A DNA stretch of 64,000 nt from Niallia circulans NBRC 13626 (GTDB lineage Bacteria > Bacillota > Bacilli > Bacillales > Cytobacillaceae), in contig NZ_BCVE01000002.1 of assembly GCF_001591585.1 (NCBI RefSeq), forward strand, positions 248,001-312,000. The letters run 5' to 3'. The notes beneath the pieces are model-generated. The model was not told the DNA's origin. It ran no database searches and saw nothing but the letters and a program-made list of their open reading frames with translations. The position numbers and the translations under genes were made by a program. This document shows, one piece after another, positions 1 through 9,325 of this stretch (position 1 is the stretch's first letter; the number at the start of each line of letters is the position of its first letter).

Positions 1-2671
1 ATCTTTCACATGTTTCACCAGCTGCTTTTGTAACGACAATGGCCGCATTTTCAAGTTTTAGAGCTTCTTCAGGTGCGTTATTGTATTCACCAGAAATTTC
101 GAAACCTGATACGATAAATAATTGCTGTAAGTTTTCTTGAATGGAATTTAGAAGGGTATTTACTTCTTCATTAACATACAATGTTACTTTCGCAGCAAGT
201 GATTTACCGATCACTTTTTGATTACGAGCTTCTTCTAATGCTTTCAGCACATCATCCCGTACAACCAAGAATTTATTCCATTTTTCTTCTAACACATCAC
301 TATTTTCAAATGTTGTGTATTCTGGGAAATCAGTTAGCTGTACACTTTCTTCTTGTACAGAAGAGATATGATCCCAAACCTCATCCGCAGTATGCGGTAA
401 GATTGGTGCAACTAATTTTGTTAAGCTGATTAAGCTTTCGTAAAGAACGGTTTGAATCGCTCTTCTTTCTTTATTATTTGCTGCTTCAATGTACAGTACA
501 TCTTTTGAAAAATCAAGATAGAATGCACTTAAGTCCAGTGTACAGAAATTATTAATATTATGATAAATCGTAGAGAATTCGTATTTATCATAGGATTCTG
601 TTACGTTTTTAATCAATTTATTTAATTTAATCAGTATAAACTGATCAACTTCACGTAATTCATCATAGGAAAGTCCATCTGTTTCTGGATTGAAATCAGC
701 AAGATTTCCTAATAAGAAACGGAATGTATTTCTAATTTTACGATATCCTTCTGTTACTTGTTTTAAAATTGCATCAGATACACGTACATCTGCTTGGAAG
801 TCTACAGAAGCTACCCATAGTCGTAAAATATCTGCACCTAATTGATTCATAACTTTTGCAGGAATCATTACATTTCCTAGTGATTTACTCATTTTACGGC
901 CTTCTCCGTCTAAAACAAAGCCATGACTTAAAACAGCTTTATAAGGTGCTTTCCCAGTTACCGCTACACTTGTAGATAAAGAGGAGTTAAACCAGCCGCG
1001 ATATTGGTCAGAACCTTCTAAATATAAGTCAGCAGGACGTTGTAAATCATCTCTTTCTAGCAATACAGCTTGGTGAGAAGAACCAGAGTCGAACCATACA
1101 TCCATAATATCTGTTTCTTTCGTAAATTCTCCATTAGGGCTTCCAGGATGTGTAAATCCTTCTGGCAATAATTCCTTCGCAGACTTTTCAAACCAAATAT
1201 TTGAACCATTTTCTCTAAATAAATTAGAAATATGCTCAATTGTTTCATCTGTAATGATGCTGTCACCGTTTTCTGCATAGAACACTGGAATTGGCACACC
1301 CCATGCACGTTGTCTTGAAATACACCAGTCTCCACGATCCCGAACCATATTAAATAATCTTGTTTCGCCCCATGCTGGAACCCACTTTGTTTCTTTTACT
1401 GCATCTAATAGTTCGTTTCTAAAGTCTTTAATAGAAGCAAACCATTGTGCAGTAGCACGGAAAATAACTGGTTTTTTCGTTCTCCAGTCATGTGGATAGG
1501 AGTGAGTGATAAATTGCAGCTTTAATAATGCACCAGCCTCTTCAAGTTTTTCTGTAATCGGCTTATTCGCTTTATCATAGAATAATCCTTCAAATCCAGG
1601 TGCTTCTTCTGTCATTACCCCTTTATCATCAACAGGACAAAGAACTTCTAATCCGTATTTTTGACCAACTAAGAAGTCATCTTCCCCATGTCCAGGAGCA
1701 GTATGAACACATCCAGTACCCGCATCTGTTGTTACATGTTCTCCTAACATTACTAAAGAATCACGGCCGTAGATTGGATGTGCAGCTAGAATGTACTCTA
1801 GGTCTGCCCCTTTCACTTCTTGAACAACTTTTGCTTCTTCCCAGCCAATTTCTGTTTTGACACTTTCCAATAAGTCTTGTGCAACTAAGTATTTGCTGCC
1901 TTTTTCTTCTACTACAACATACGTTAAAGTAGGGTGAACAGATATACCCAAGTTAGCCGGAATTGTCCATGGAGTAGTTGTCCAAATAACGATTTGTACA
2001 TCCTCTGCTAGAATCCCTTTGCCATCCTTTACTTTAAACCCAACATAAATGGAGGCAGACTTTTTGTCTTTATATTCAATTTCAGCTTCAGCAAGAGCTG
2101 ATTCACTTGTTGGAGACCAATATACCGGCTTTTTACCTTTATAAATATAGCCTTTTTTCGCCATTTCTCCAAACACTTTAATTTGCTGTGCTTCATATTC
2201 AGGCTTTAAAGTAATATAAGGATTTTCCCAATCTCCGCGAACCCCTAAGCGTTTAAATTGTTCTCGTTGACTGTCGATTTGCCCTAATGCATATTCTTCA
2301 CATAGCTTACGGAACTCGGCAATCGTCATTTCTTTACGTTTAACTCCTTTATTGGTTAAAGCTTGTTCGATTGGCAGACCATGTGTATCCCATCCTGGCA
2401 CATATGGTGCTTGAAAGCCAGTCATTGATTTATAACGTACAATAAAATCTTTTAAAATTTTATTAAGCGCATGTCCAATATGGATATCCCCATTCGCATA
2501 TGGAGGTCCATCATGCAAAACAAACATTGGGCGACCTTGAGTACGTTCCTGCACTTTTTCGTAAATGTTCATTTCTTTCCATTTCGCTTGAATTTCAGGC
2601 TCACGATTAGGCAAGTTTCCTCTCATCGGAAATGCTGTTTTTGGCATAAGCAACGTATCTTTATATTCCAT
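1..2671 (-). CDS. ileS: Isoleucyl-tRNA synthetase, 3' end outside the window
   Basis: This cytoplasmic class I synthetase charges tRNA-Ile. The frame is open for 890 codons from the ATG at 2671 and runs off the left edge; the family is about 920 residues, so only the extreme C terminus is missing. The signature HIGH lies near residues 64-67 and KMSKSLGN near residue 592. The last residues in the window read GETCER, the start of the C-terminal zinc motif (family form GEKCERCW). A T-box leader and a sigma-A promoter precede it. It sits downstream of divIVA, as in Bacillus subtilis. Identification is certain. Confidence 0.97.
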   Translation of the reverse strand, partial: MEYKDTLLMPKTAFPMRGNLPNREPEIQAKWKEMNIYEKVQERTQGRPMFVLHDGPPYANGDIHIGHALNKILKDFIVRYKSMTGFQAPYVPGWDTHGLPIEQALTNKGVKRKEMTIAEFRKLCEEYALGQIDSQREQFKRLGVRGDWENPYITLKPEYEAQQIKVFGEMAKKGYIYKGKKPVYWSPTSESALAEAEIEYKDKKSASIYVGFKVKDGKGILAEDVQIVIWTTTPWTIPANLGISVHPTLTYVVVEEKGSKYLVAQDLLESVKTEIGWEEAKVVQEVKGADLEYILAAHPIYGRDSLVMLGEHVTTDAGTGCVHTAPGHGEDDFLVGQKYGLEVLCPVDDKGVMTEEAPGFEGLFYDKANKPITEKLEEAGALLKLQFITHSYPHDWRTKKPVIFRATAQWFASIKDFRNELLDAVKETKWVPAWGETRLFNMVRDRGDWCISRQRAWGVPIPVFYAENGDSIITDETIEHISNLFRENGSNIWFEKSAKELLPEGFTHPGSPNGEFTKETDIMDVWFDSGSSHQAVLLERDDLQRPADLYLEGSDQYRGWFNSSLSTSVAVTGKAPYKAVLSHGFVLDGEGRKMSKSLGNVMIPAKVMNQLGADILRLWVASVDFQADVRVSDAILKQVTEGYRKIRNTFRFLLGNLADFNPETDGLSYDELREVDQFILIKLNKLIKNVTESYDKYEFSTIYHNINNFCTLDLSAFYLDFSKDVLYIEAANNKERRAIQTVLYESLISLTKLVAPILPHTADEVWDHISSVQEESVQLTDFPEYTTFENSDVLEEKWNKFLVVRDDVLKALEEARNQKVIGKSLAAKVTLYVNEEVNTLLNSIQENLQQLFIVSGFEISGEYNNAPEEALKLENAAIVVTKAAGETCER

Positions 2672-2749
2672 TTTCTTCCTCCAACTTAATTCTCTTTTTT
2701 CATGTATACTTCCATCTAACCAATATTCTATAAATTCAGTATAGACAGC

Positions 2750-3018
2750 AAAAAACCTTCTCATCCCCATGAAAGGGACGAGAAGGTCGATCATTAGGTT
2801 CCCGCGGTACCACCCTTATAGATAAAAGTTTCTTTTATCCACTTAGACATTTTTTAACGGCAATGAACCGCTTTTTCTTACTTAACTTTTTCAGAAAAAG
2901 ACTCCAGGGTGATTTTCAATTTCCAACTTATATCAGGCTCCCACCATCCCTGATTCGCTAATCATAAGTTTTTCGGCAATCTACTTTCCCTATCAACGCT
3001 ACATGAATATATATATTT
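2750..3018 (-). promoter_or_regulatory. T-box riboswitch, isoleucine type, controlling ileS
   Basis: Read on the minus strand, the region holds the conserved T-box sequence AAGGGTGGTACCGCGGGAACC (about 2801-2821), which is the antiterminator. It is followed by a strong terminator hairpin, CCTTCTCGTCCC paired with GGGATGAGAAGG, and then a run of T (about 2750-2782). The Stem I landmarks GTTGATAGGGAAAGTAGA and GGATGGTGGGAGCCTGATA are present. The specifier loop reads GAAAATCACC, giving the Ile codon ATC at 2912-2914. Uncharged tRNA-Ile would favour readthrough into ileS. The family assignment is certain and the boundaries are approximate. Confidence 0.95.
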
Positions 3019-3025
3019 GTGAAAA

Positions 3026-3054
3026 ATTATATTGCAAATCTACCTTATCGTCAA
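3026..3054 (-). promoter_or_regulatory. Sigma-A promoter of the ileS leader
   Basis: On the minus strand TTGACG (3049-3054) is followed after exactly 17 bases by TATAAT (3026-3031). This is one mismatch from the consensus. Transcription would begin near 3018, just before the T-box Stem I, and the promoter lies immediately after the divIVA stop codon. ileS is therefore expressed independently of divIVA. Confidence 0.85.
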
Positions 3055-3065
3055 GGCAATGGTCT

Positions 3066-3563
3066 TTATTTTGTAGAATTTAACTCTGATGCATCTAATT
3101 CGTATTCTAATAAATGATCCCAATCATCGTTGTTTAACATATCTAATTGTGCTTCAATCAGCATTTTGAAACGTGTACGGAATACTTTTGATTGCTTTTT
3201 CAATTCTTCAATCTCTAGCGCAATCTTTCTTGCCTTTGATAATGATTCGTTCACAATTCGATCCGCATTCTTTTCCGCTTCTTTAATAATTAGTTTTGCT
3301 TCTTTTTGTGCATTACGTTTAACTTCCTCAGCAGCCTCTTGTGCTACAACAATTGATTTATTTAATGTTTCTTCAATATTATTATAGTGGCCGATACGGT
3401 CAGTTAACTCGTTTAATCTTTCTTCTAGTTCTTTTTTCTCGCGGATAATATTTTCATAATCTTTAATTACCTGATCAAGAAATTCATTTACTTCGTCTTC
3501 ATCGTAACCACGGAAGCCTTTGGCAAATTCCTTATTATGAATATCTAACGGCGTTAATGGCAT
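3066..3563 (-). CDS. divIVA: Septum-site/polar scaffold protein DivIVA
   Basis: DivIVA binds strongly curved membrane at septa and poles, where it recruits MinJ and the chromosome-anchoring machinery. The 165-residue product opens with the conserved lipid-binding segment PLDIHNKEFAKGFRGYDEDE. It has Phe17 and Arg18 at the known membrane-insertion positions and then a long coiled coil rich in Glu and Lys. The start is the ATG at 3563, behind GGGAGGTGG. An in-frame ATG 15 bases upstream overlaps that ribosome binding site and was rejected. The neighbours ylmH and ileS match Bacillus subtilis. Confidence 0.96.
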   Translation of the reverse strand: MPLTPLDIHNKEFAKGFRGYDEDEVNEFLDQVIKDYENIIREKKELEERLNELTDRIGHYNNIEETLNKSIVVAQEAAEEVKRNAQKEAKLIIKEAEKNADRIVNESLSKARKIALEIEELKKQSKVFRTRFKMLIEAQLDMLNNDDWDHLLEYELDASELNSTK

Positions 3564-3764
3564 AAAGCCACCTCCCAAACTTCAATTTCTTATGTATCAT
3601 CCTTATTTCGACAGTATTACCGGATTTCCTGCATTATTTTTAAAAAATAAGAAGAAACATGAAAAATAATGCTGCTAAAAAATATTGTATCATATATACT
3701 CGATAAAAAAACTATGTTTTTTGTCTGAAATAGAAATTATGGGAACTCCTTCATTTCTGATTTT

Positions 3765-4538
3765 TCACTTCAATTTACCTACTACAATTCTCCATTTATC
3801 TTTTTTTGTTTTACCTTCAATAGATTTAATCATGGCCCTACCTGCTCCGCGCACTGAGAAGACATCTCCTTCTTCACACATAAAAGAGACATTTTCATTT
3901 AAAGTGAAATTTACTTTGACTAAGCCTTGAGTAATATAGGTCTTTGCTTTTTCTCTTGAAAAATTATAAATAGCAGCAACAATGGCGTCAAGCCGAAGAG
4001 AAGTAATAGTCGTTGTCATCTCTGTCCAATGTTCTTCTGTTAAAATTATGTTTTCTAAAGATACAGCAGCAAGTGTTACCTTTGCTTTTCCGATAGAATC
4101 AAGTTGAAGTCTCACATAATCCTCAACCTCACTAGCAACGACAAATTGAATATCCCCGTCAAGAACGAATATATCTCCGAATTTACTTCTATTTAATCCA
4201 AGAGACATTAAACTTCCTAAAACATGCGGATGCTCTATTGTGATGAATTTCTTGGGATAATTCACTTCTAATAAGGACAAATTAAAATCCGCTTCCATCG
4301 GTTGATAATATTCAGGGTATAGGATAGCTCTTTTTCTTTCCGCTTGTTCATGGCCGCCAAAAAATGCATATTTCACTTCCTGATTTTCTCCGATAATCAT
4401 CCGAAGAACTTTCTGTTCACGCGGATCCAAAAAATCAGTCAATTTCGGTGCATAAGTATTCGCGACATAACTTTGCCAATTTTGCACTTGATCGATAAAT
4501 TCTCTTTCTTCCGGACGAAAATGTTGATAAATTGACAT
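3765..4538 (-). CDS. ylmH: S4-domain RNA-binding protein YlmH
   Basis: The 257-residue cytoplasmic protein ends in an S4 RNA-binding domain (about residues 180-250, RLDAIVAAIYNFSREKAKTY and following). Family members bind ribosomal complexes, and YlmH has been reported to act as a backup for RqcP in ribosome quality control. The start at 4538 is preceded by AAAGGAGTTACAAAG; a longer in-frame reading adds 24 residues with no better site. It lies between ylmG and divIVA as in Bacillus subtilis, but here a roughly 500-bp repeat element separates it from ylmG. Confidence 0.92.
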   Translation of the reverse strand: MSIYQHFRPEEREFIDQVQNWQSYVANTYAPKLTDFLDPREQKVLRMIIGENQEVKYAFFGGHEQAERKRAILYPEYYQPMEADFNLSLLEVNYPKKFITIEHPHVLGSLMSLGLNRSKFGDIFVLDGDIQFVVASEVEDYVRLQLDSIGKAKVTLAAVSLENIILTEEHWTEMTTTITSLRLDAIVAAIYNFSREKAKTYITQGLVKVNFTLNENVSFMCEEGDVFSVRGAGRAMIKSIEGKTKKDKWRIVVGKLK

Positions 4539-4566
4539 CTTTGTAACTCCTTTTTGGCATAGAAAA

Positions 4567-5070
4567 AGGGCTGGGACAAAAGTATTCCAACCAAATATAA
4601 AACCGAACAATTATATGGAGATGCTAATCAAATTCTCGTATAATTGTTTGTTTTTTTCATTCTGAATGGGTTTTATGGTTAGTCACCGCAGACTGAATAC
4701 ACTTCGCTTTCCATGGGGCGAGCGCCGAGCCGCTTCGGCTTCGCCTGCAGGGTCTCGGACTTTCTCGCAGATCCCATAGGAGTCTACGTGTATTCAGTCT
4801 GCTCCGTTTTTCCTAATAATTATATTTTCTTTTTTTAAAAAATAATGGAACGAAACAACCTTTAAAAACGGAGTGGAATGGAGCGGAGGACCCTCGACTC
4901 CTGTGGAAAGCAGAGCAAAACCTAAGACCCCACAGGCTTTAGCCGAGGAGGCTTAGGTTGCTCCCCGCGGAAAGCGAGGGTCTGTAGCGCAATGGAACGA
5001 ATTGGTTTTACTACTTAATTAGAGATTGTTCGTCTTTATGCATTATATATTTTGTTTTGTCCCTGCCTCT
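4567..5070. repeat. Composite GC-rich intergenic repeat (MITE-like) between ylmG and ylmH
   Basis: The 569-base gap 4539-5107 holds no gene. Its ends form an imperfect inverted pair, AGGGCTGGGACAAAA near 4567 and TTTTGTCCCTGCCT near 5057-5070. Inside lie two GC-rich hairpin units. The first is bounded by a perfect 15-base inverted repeat, GCAGACTGAATACAC (4688-4702) and GTGTATTCAGTCTGC (4788-4802). The second (about 4860-5000) has nested arms ACCCTCG/CGAGGGT and AACCTAAG/CTTAGGTT. Related copies occur near 31461-31580 and, decayed, near 47380-47455. No transposase is present. Confidence 0.75.
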
Positions 5071-5107
5071 TTCTACCTTTGTTCAGTATTGACCTTTATA
5101 AAATTAC

Positions 5108-5368
5108 TTAGAACCAATAAAATAATTGTCCAATCCCTCTTCCTGCTAGATTCAATACGAAGATTGCAACAATTGGCGAAATATCGATCATGCCAAGAGG
5201 CGGAATAAATCTTCTAAACATCTCTAAATATGGTTCACAGATTTTTGCCAGAAAAATACCTATAGATGTTTCGCGAGCATTCGGAATCCATGACATTAAT
5301 ATATATACAATAAGCGCGTAAGAATATATGGTTAAAGCATTAGCTAAAATACTTATAATGAACGTCAT
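5108..5368 (-). CDS. ylmG: YggT-family membrane protein YlmG
   Basis: This 86-residue protein has two hydrophobic segments (about residues 3-27 and 62-84) around the family loop with SWIPNARET and [10 protein letters not shown]. YggT/YlmG proteins sit in the membrane next to division genes; their molecular role is not settled, although links to division and envelope function are reported. The ATG at 5368 follows GAGGTGGTAAAATCGA. It starts 6 bases after the sepF stop, so the two are cotranscribed. Confidence 0.9.
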   Translation of the reverse strand: MTFIISILANALTIYSYALIVYILMSWIPNARETSIGIFLAKICEPYLEMFRRFIPPLGMIDISPIVAIFVLNLAGRGIGQLFYWF

Positions 5369-5374
5369 TCGATT

Positions 5375-5872
5375 TTACCACCTCGTATTTTCGTATTCTG
5401 CATCTTGCAGGATTTGCGAAATATTCCCTGAAACTTCTACGTTATCCGGCGTACACAGGAATATATCCGTACCGATTTTCTGGATATCGCCGCCAATTGC
5501 ATAGACAGTTCCACTTAAAAAATCAACAATACGTTTCCCTTGATCTTTTTCAATACGCTGTAAATTCACAACAACTGCACGGCGATTTTTTAATTGATCA
5601 GCAATATCTTGTGCTTCTGCGTATACACGAGGTTCCACTAAAAATACCTTCGATGACTTCTGTACACTTTGTAAGCTCACAACATTTTGACTGTTTTTCG
5701 GCTGTTGCTGCTGAATATGATGGTTATGGTTATGCTGACTGTGAGTGTGCTGTACAGGCTGCTTATAATTTCTTGCCGGCTCGTTTGGTTCTTCTTGATA
5801 GTTTACTTGACCTTCTTCATAATCTTCATCTTCTAAAAAGAAGAACGTTTTAATTTTTGATTTTATGCTCAT
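5375..5872 (-). CDS. sepF: Cell division protein SepF
   Basis: SepF tethers FtsZ filaments to the membrane and polymerises into rings. The 165-residue product has the amphipathic membrane-binding helix at its start ([19 protein letters not shown]) and the core beta-alpha domain at about residues 75-160 ([19 protein letters not shown] through [17 protein letters not shown]). The linker between them is unusually rich in His and Gln ([17 protein letters not shown], roughly residues 42-58). The RBS GAGGCGAGTGAA precedes the ATG at 5872. Its place between ylmE and ylmG is standard. Confidence 0.95.
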   Translation of the reverse strand: MSIKSKIKTFFFLEDEDYEEGQVNYQEEPNEPARNYKQPVQHTHSQHNHNHHIQQQQPKNSQNVVSLQSVQKSSKVFLVEPRVYAEAQDIADQLKNRRAVVVNLQRIEKDQGKRIVDFLSGTVYAIGGDIQKIGTDIFLCTPDNVEVSGNISQILQDAEYENTRW

Positions 5873-5884
5873 TTCACTCGCCTC

Positions 5885-6562
5885 CTATTTCTCGCTTCCT
5901 ACTAAAGCAGTTCCAATTCTTATCATCGTTGCTCCCTCTTCGATCGCAATAGAATAATCATTCGACATTCCCATAGAAAGCTCTGTACATGGAGCATATG
6001 GTAATTGTAGTCCTTTTACATCTTCCTGAATGCTTTTTAATTTTCGAAAGCATTCACGCAAGAATTCTTTATCATCTGTAAATGGTGCCATCGTCATTAA
6101 TCCAACTACCTGAATATGTGGATATTCGGACAACTGTTTAACAAAATCGATAACTTCCTCTGGCTTCATTCCATGCTTTGACTCTTCGTTCGAAACATTA
6201 ACCTGTACAAAACACTTTATGGTTCGCTTTGCTCTTTTATGTATTTCTTTTGCTAAAGAAAGCCGATCCAATGAGTGAATATAGTCTACATAATCTATAA
6301 TACCTTTTACTTTTCTCGTCTGCAATGATCCGATAAAATGCCATATAGGCTTGTCTTGTAGAACGTCATACTTTGCTAATAATCCTTCTTCACGATTTTC
6401 CCCTAAATGAACAATCCCAGCATCGAGTGCTTCTTTTGCTCGCTCTATTGTAACATATTTTGTGACAGCAATTATCGTAACCTCTTCTGGCTGACGATTC
6501 ACTTTTTTACATGCCCCTGCTATTTCTTGTTTTATTTCATTAAGATTATCTTTCACTAACAT
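5885..6562 (-). CDS. ylmE: PLP-binding homeostasis protein YlmE (YggS/PLPBP family)
   Basis: The 225-residue protein belongs to the alanine-racemase-fold YggS family, which binds pyridoxal phosphate and buffers PLP and amino acid pools without a known reaction. The PLP lysine sits in [11 protein letters not shown] (about residue 35). [18 protein letters not shown] and the C-terminal SMGMSNDY and IRIGTALVG are family signatures. The ATG at 6562 directly abuts the ylmD stop (TAAATG), so the genes are translationally linked. Confidence 0.93.
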   Translation of the reverse strand: MLVKDNLNEIKQEIAGACKKVNRQPEEVTIIAVTKYVTIERAKEALDAGIVHLGENREEGLLAKYDVLQDKPIWHFIGSLQTRKVKGIIDYVDYIHSLDRLSLAKEIHKRAKRTIKCFVQVNVSNEESKHGMKPEEVIDFVKQLSEYPHIQVVGLMTMAPFTDDKEFLRECFRKLKSIQEDVKGLQLPYAPCTELSMGMSNDYSIAIEEGATMIRIGTALVGSEK

Positions 6563-7387
6563 TTAATTTCCGTCTTCCTCTCTCCATCCAATATAACTCA
6601 TCATTCTCCCAGTTTTCCCTTTATCTCTTCTGTGAGAGAAAAAATAAGCATCATCTTCGTAAGTACAATAGTCAGTTAGATGAATATTACTTTCAAGCAT
6701 ACCACTTTCTAACAATATCTGCTTGTTTGCTTCTTGTAAATTCAGTCTGTATTGTCCTGGAGAAATAGTCGTAAATGGCTTTTGTTGCGATTGTATCGCC
6801 TTTTCCACTTCATTGATGACACGATCATCCACGACATAATGGCGCGCTGAGATAGAAGGACCAACAACAGCGAGCACTTCTTCTCTTGGAATCTTATGAG
6901 AAGCAAAGACTTTCATCATTTCCCCGGCAATACCTTTTACGGTTCCTTGCCATCCAGCATGAGCGATACCTACCGCTTTTGTAGCTGGATGAATAAAATA
7001 TAATGGAACACAATCCGCAAAACATAAAGTTAATAATATATTTTTTTCAAAAGTAAACAAACCATCCGTATCTTTTAACGCACTATCATAATCGCTTGCA
7101 CCCATACCTAAATGCGCTTGTGTTACTTCCACAATATTAACCTGATGTGTTTGCACAGCACCAACCCATTGCTCTAATGGGAAAGATAATTTTTGCGCTA
7201 GTTCATTACGGTTTGCAACCACTGTATCCTTTTGATCATTTACATGAAACGCCATATTTAAACTTGCATAATCGCCTATACTTTTCCCACCATTTTTTGT
7301 TGTGAAACCAGCTATTAAATTAGGAAACTTCCGCTCCCATAAATCAAGATTGAAAAACTGCTTATTTCTTAAAATAAAAGGTTCCAT
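6563..7387 (-). CDS. ylmD: Laccase-domain protein YlmD (PgeF family)
   Basis: The 274-residue protein is of the YfiH/PgeF family, variously described as a purine nucleoside phosphorylase/laccase-domain enzyme and a peptidoglycan editing factor. The metal-binding residues are visible in AVQTHQVNI, FADCVPLYF and GIAHAGWQGTVKGI, and the C-terminal family signature SHRRDKGKTGRMMSYI is intact. The start at 7387 is preceded by GATGGAG. In Bacillus subtilis ylmA and ylmC lie between sigG and ylmD; neither is present here. Confidence 0.9.
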   Translation of the reverse strand: MEPFILRNKQFFNLDLWERKFPNLIAGFTTKNGGKSIGDYASLNMAFHVNDQKDTVVANRNELAQKLSFPLEQWVGAVQTHQVNIVEVTQAHLGMGASDYDSALKDTDGLFTFEKNILLTLCFADCVPLYFIHPATKAVGIAHAGWQGTVKGIAGEMMKVFASHKIPREEVLAVVGPSISARHYVVDDRVINEVEKAIQSQQKPFTTISPGQYRLNLQEANKQILLESGMLESNIHLTDYCTYEDDAYFFSHRRDKGKTGRMMSYIGWREEDGN

Positions 7388-7560
7388 TATCTAACTCCAT
7401 CTTTTTGTTTTAGTTTACCATATGGAGCTATCATTGGTCACAGAAAAACATATTTTTCTTTAGAAATAAGCTTGCATTTATGAAATTCACTCTTTTCTTC
7501 CCTGCCATTCCTCTCCCTTTTATTTTCCCTCACTAGAGCTATATATAGTAAAATTTTATA

Positions 7561-7614
7561 CCAATAGAAAAGGCTAGACAATCATTAAAGTACCTACTTT
7601 AAGAAGTCTAACCT
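7561..7614 (-). terminator. Terminator after sigG
   Basis: On the minus strand AGGTTAGAC pairs with GTCTAGCCT (one G-U pair) around an inner TTAAAGTA...TACTTTAA stem, followed by TTTTC. It begins 15 bases after the sigG stop and separates sigG from the ylmDE-sepF operon. Confidence 0.7.
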
Positions 7615-7628
7615 GTTTTATTTCCTAT

Positions 7629-8408
7629 TTAGCTTTGAATGTTTTTATTCATTTGTTTAATAGCAGCTTTTTCCAATCTTGAGACTTGCGCTTGTGAGAT
7701 GCCGATCTCATCTGCCACTTCCATTTGTGTTTTACCTTGAAAAAACCGCTTTCGCAAAATCAACTTTTCTCGATCATTTAATCGGCGCATTCCTTCTTTT
7801 AATGCTAATTCTTCCACCCACTGTATATCCTTGTTCTTTTCATCACTTAATTGATCCATTACATAGATCGGATCTCCACCATCATTATAGATTGGTTCAA
7901 AAAGCGATACTGGATCTTGAATAGCATCTAATGCAAAGACAATATCCTCATGTGGAATGTCTAACTCTTTGGCAATTTCCTCAGCTGTTGGTTCTTTTGA
8001 TGTTTTGTTCATCAACCTTTCTCTGACCTGTAGTGCCTTATAAGCAATGTCTCTCAGAGATCTGGAAACCCTAATTGGATTATTGTCGCGTAAATAACGA
8101 CGAATCTCTCCAATAATCATCGGAACAGCATAGGTGGAAAACTTAACATTTTGACTTAAATCAAAATTATCGATAGATTTCATTAGACCAATACAACCCA
8201 CTTGAAATAAGTCATCCACGAATTCTCCTCGATTATTAAATCGCTGTATAACACTTAATACGAGGCGGAGATTCCCATTTACGAGACTTTCCCTTGCGGA
8301 TGTATCTCCCTCATGCATTTGCTTGAAGAGCAATCTCATTTCTTCGTTTTTTAACACTGGAAGCTTTGATGTATCCACACCGCAAATTTCTACTTTATTT
8401 CGAGTCAA
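7629..8408 (-). CDS. sigG: RNA polymerase sigma-G factor (late forespore)
   Basis: Sigma-G directs late forespore gene expression. From the TTG at 8408 the product is 259 residues, against 260 in Bacillus subtilis. It begins with TRNKVEICGVDTSKLPVLKN, an almost identical N terminus. Region 2 (RLVLSVIQRFNNRGEFVDDL), the region 3 core and the region 4 helix-turn-helix (TQMEVADEIGISQAQVSRLE) are complete. A longer reading to 8537 adds 43 residues with no similarity and would run through the leader, so it is rejected. The RBS GGAGGG is embedded in a small hairpin. Confidence 0.97.
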   Translation of the reverse strand: MTRNKVEICGVDTSKLPVLKNEEMRLLFKQMHEGDTSARESLVNGNLRLVLSVIQRFNNRGEFVDDLFQVGCIGLMKSIDNFDLSQNVKFSTYAVPMIIGEIRRYLRDNNPIRVSRSLRDIAYKALQVRERLMNKTSKEPTAEEIAKELDIPHEDIVFALDAIQDPVSLFEPIYNDGGDPIYVMDQLSDEKNKDIQWVEELALKEGMRRLNDREKLILRKRFFQGKTQMEVADEIGISQAQVSRLEKAAIKQMNKNIQS

Positions 8409-8474
8409 TCTATTTCCCTCCTCACAGGAGCTGCTGTACAAAAAACAGTATCTCCCCGAGAAGGAAAAATATGC
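8406..8474 (-). promoter_or_regulatory. sigG leader: forespore promoter and SD-sequestering hairpin
   Basis: On the minus strand GCATA (8470-8474) followed after 14 bases by GGAGATACT (8447-8455) fits the sigma-F pattern, and GATACTG at the same place is close to the sigma-G -10. A few bases downstream, CTCCT (8426-8430 on the plus strand as AGGAG) pairs with AGGAG (8418-8422) across a GTG loop. This buries the Shine-Dalgarno sequence immediately upstream of the TTG start. Both features would hold sigG translation low. Confidence 0.6.
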
Positions 8475-8560
8475 ATGGGATGAATTTTTGTTAAATTTCC
8501 AATTTACGCTAATTTTAACTGAAATTATGTGGGACAAGGCTTTTCAAACGAAAAATTTTT

Positions 8561-9280
8561 TTAGACCATTTTATTAAATTCTTTTTGTAGTCTTTTAATA
8601 ATCCTTTTCTCTAATCGAGAAATATACGATTGGGATATCCCAAGCATATCCGCTACATCTTTTTGCGTTTTTTCTTCTCCCGTTCCTAAACCAAACCGTA
8701 ATTCCATAATTTGTTTCTCTCTTTTAGACAATTGGTGAAGCGCTTTTACTAATAGCTTTTTATCTACACTTGCATCTAAATCTTTCGTTATAATATCATC
8801 CTCTGTCCCCATTACATCGGAGAGAAGAAGTTCATTTCCATCCCAATCAATATTTAATGGCTCATCAAATGAAACCTCTGAACGGATTTTATTATTTCTG
8901 CGCAAATACATCAATATTTCATTTTCAATACATCTAGAAGCATATGTTGCCAGTTTTATTTTTTTCTCCGGATTAAACGTATTAACCGCCTTAATTAATC
9001 CAATTGTGCCAATGCTGATTAAATCTTCGATGTTAATCCCAGTATTTTCAAACTTTCTTGCGATATAAACAACAAGGCGTAAATTTCTCTCTATCAGCAT
9101 CGAACGAGCTGCTTGGTCTCCTTTTGGGAGTTTTTCTAAAAGGATTTCCTCTTCTTCTTTCGTTAACGGAGGAGGCAGTGCTTCACTTCCACCAATATAA
9201 AATACTTCGTCTGTTTTCAATCCAAGTTTCATCAGTAATTTGTACCAATAATAAGATAAGCGAAGCTTCCATTTACTCAT
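8561..9280 (-). CDS. sigE: RNA polymerase sigma-E factor precursor (early mother cell)
   Basis: This is pro-sigma-E, activated in the mother cell when SpoIIGA removes its N-terminal pro-sequence. The 239-residue length equals that of Bacillus subtilis. The membrane-associated pro-sequence ([20 protein letters not shown]) leads into [15 protein letters not shown], then region 2 ([20 protein letters not shown]) and region 4 ([20 protein letters not shown]). The chosen ATG at 9280 is 8 bases from GGAGG; an ATG two codons earlier is too close to the same site. It lies downstream of spoIIGA in one operon. Confidence 0.97.
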   Translation of the reverse strand: MSKWKLRLSYYWYKLLMKLGLKTDEVFYIGGSEALPPPLTKEEEEILLEKLPKGDQAARSMLIERNLRLVVYIARKFENTGINIEDLISIGTIGLIKAVNTFNPEKKIKLATYASRCIENEILMYLRRNNKIRSEVSFDEPLNIDWDGNELLLSDVMGTEDDIITKDLDASVDKKLLVKALHQLSKREKQIMELRFGLGTGEEKTQKDVADMLGISQSYISRLEKRIIKRLQKEFNKMV

Positions 9281-9325
9281 GTGCATTTCCTCCTTCTAAA
9301 CGATGATTTTCGTGAGTATAATATA

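Noticed and set aside
8409-8537. 43-residue N-terminal extension of sigG
   Set aside because: The extension covers the leader promoter and hairpin and is absent from sigma-G proteins; the TTG at 8408 matches the family N terminus.
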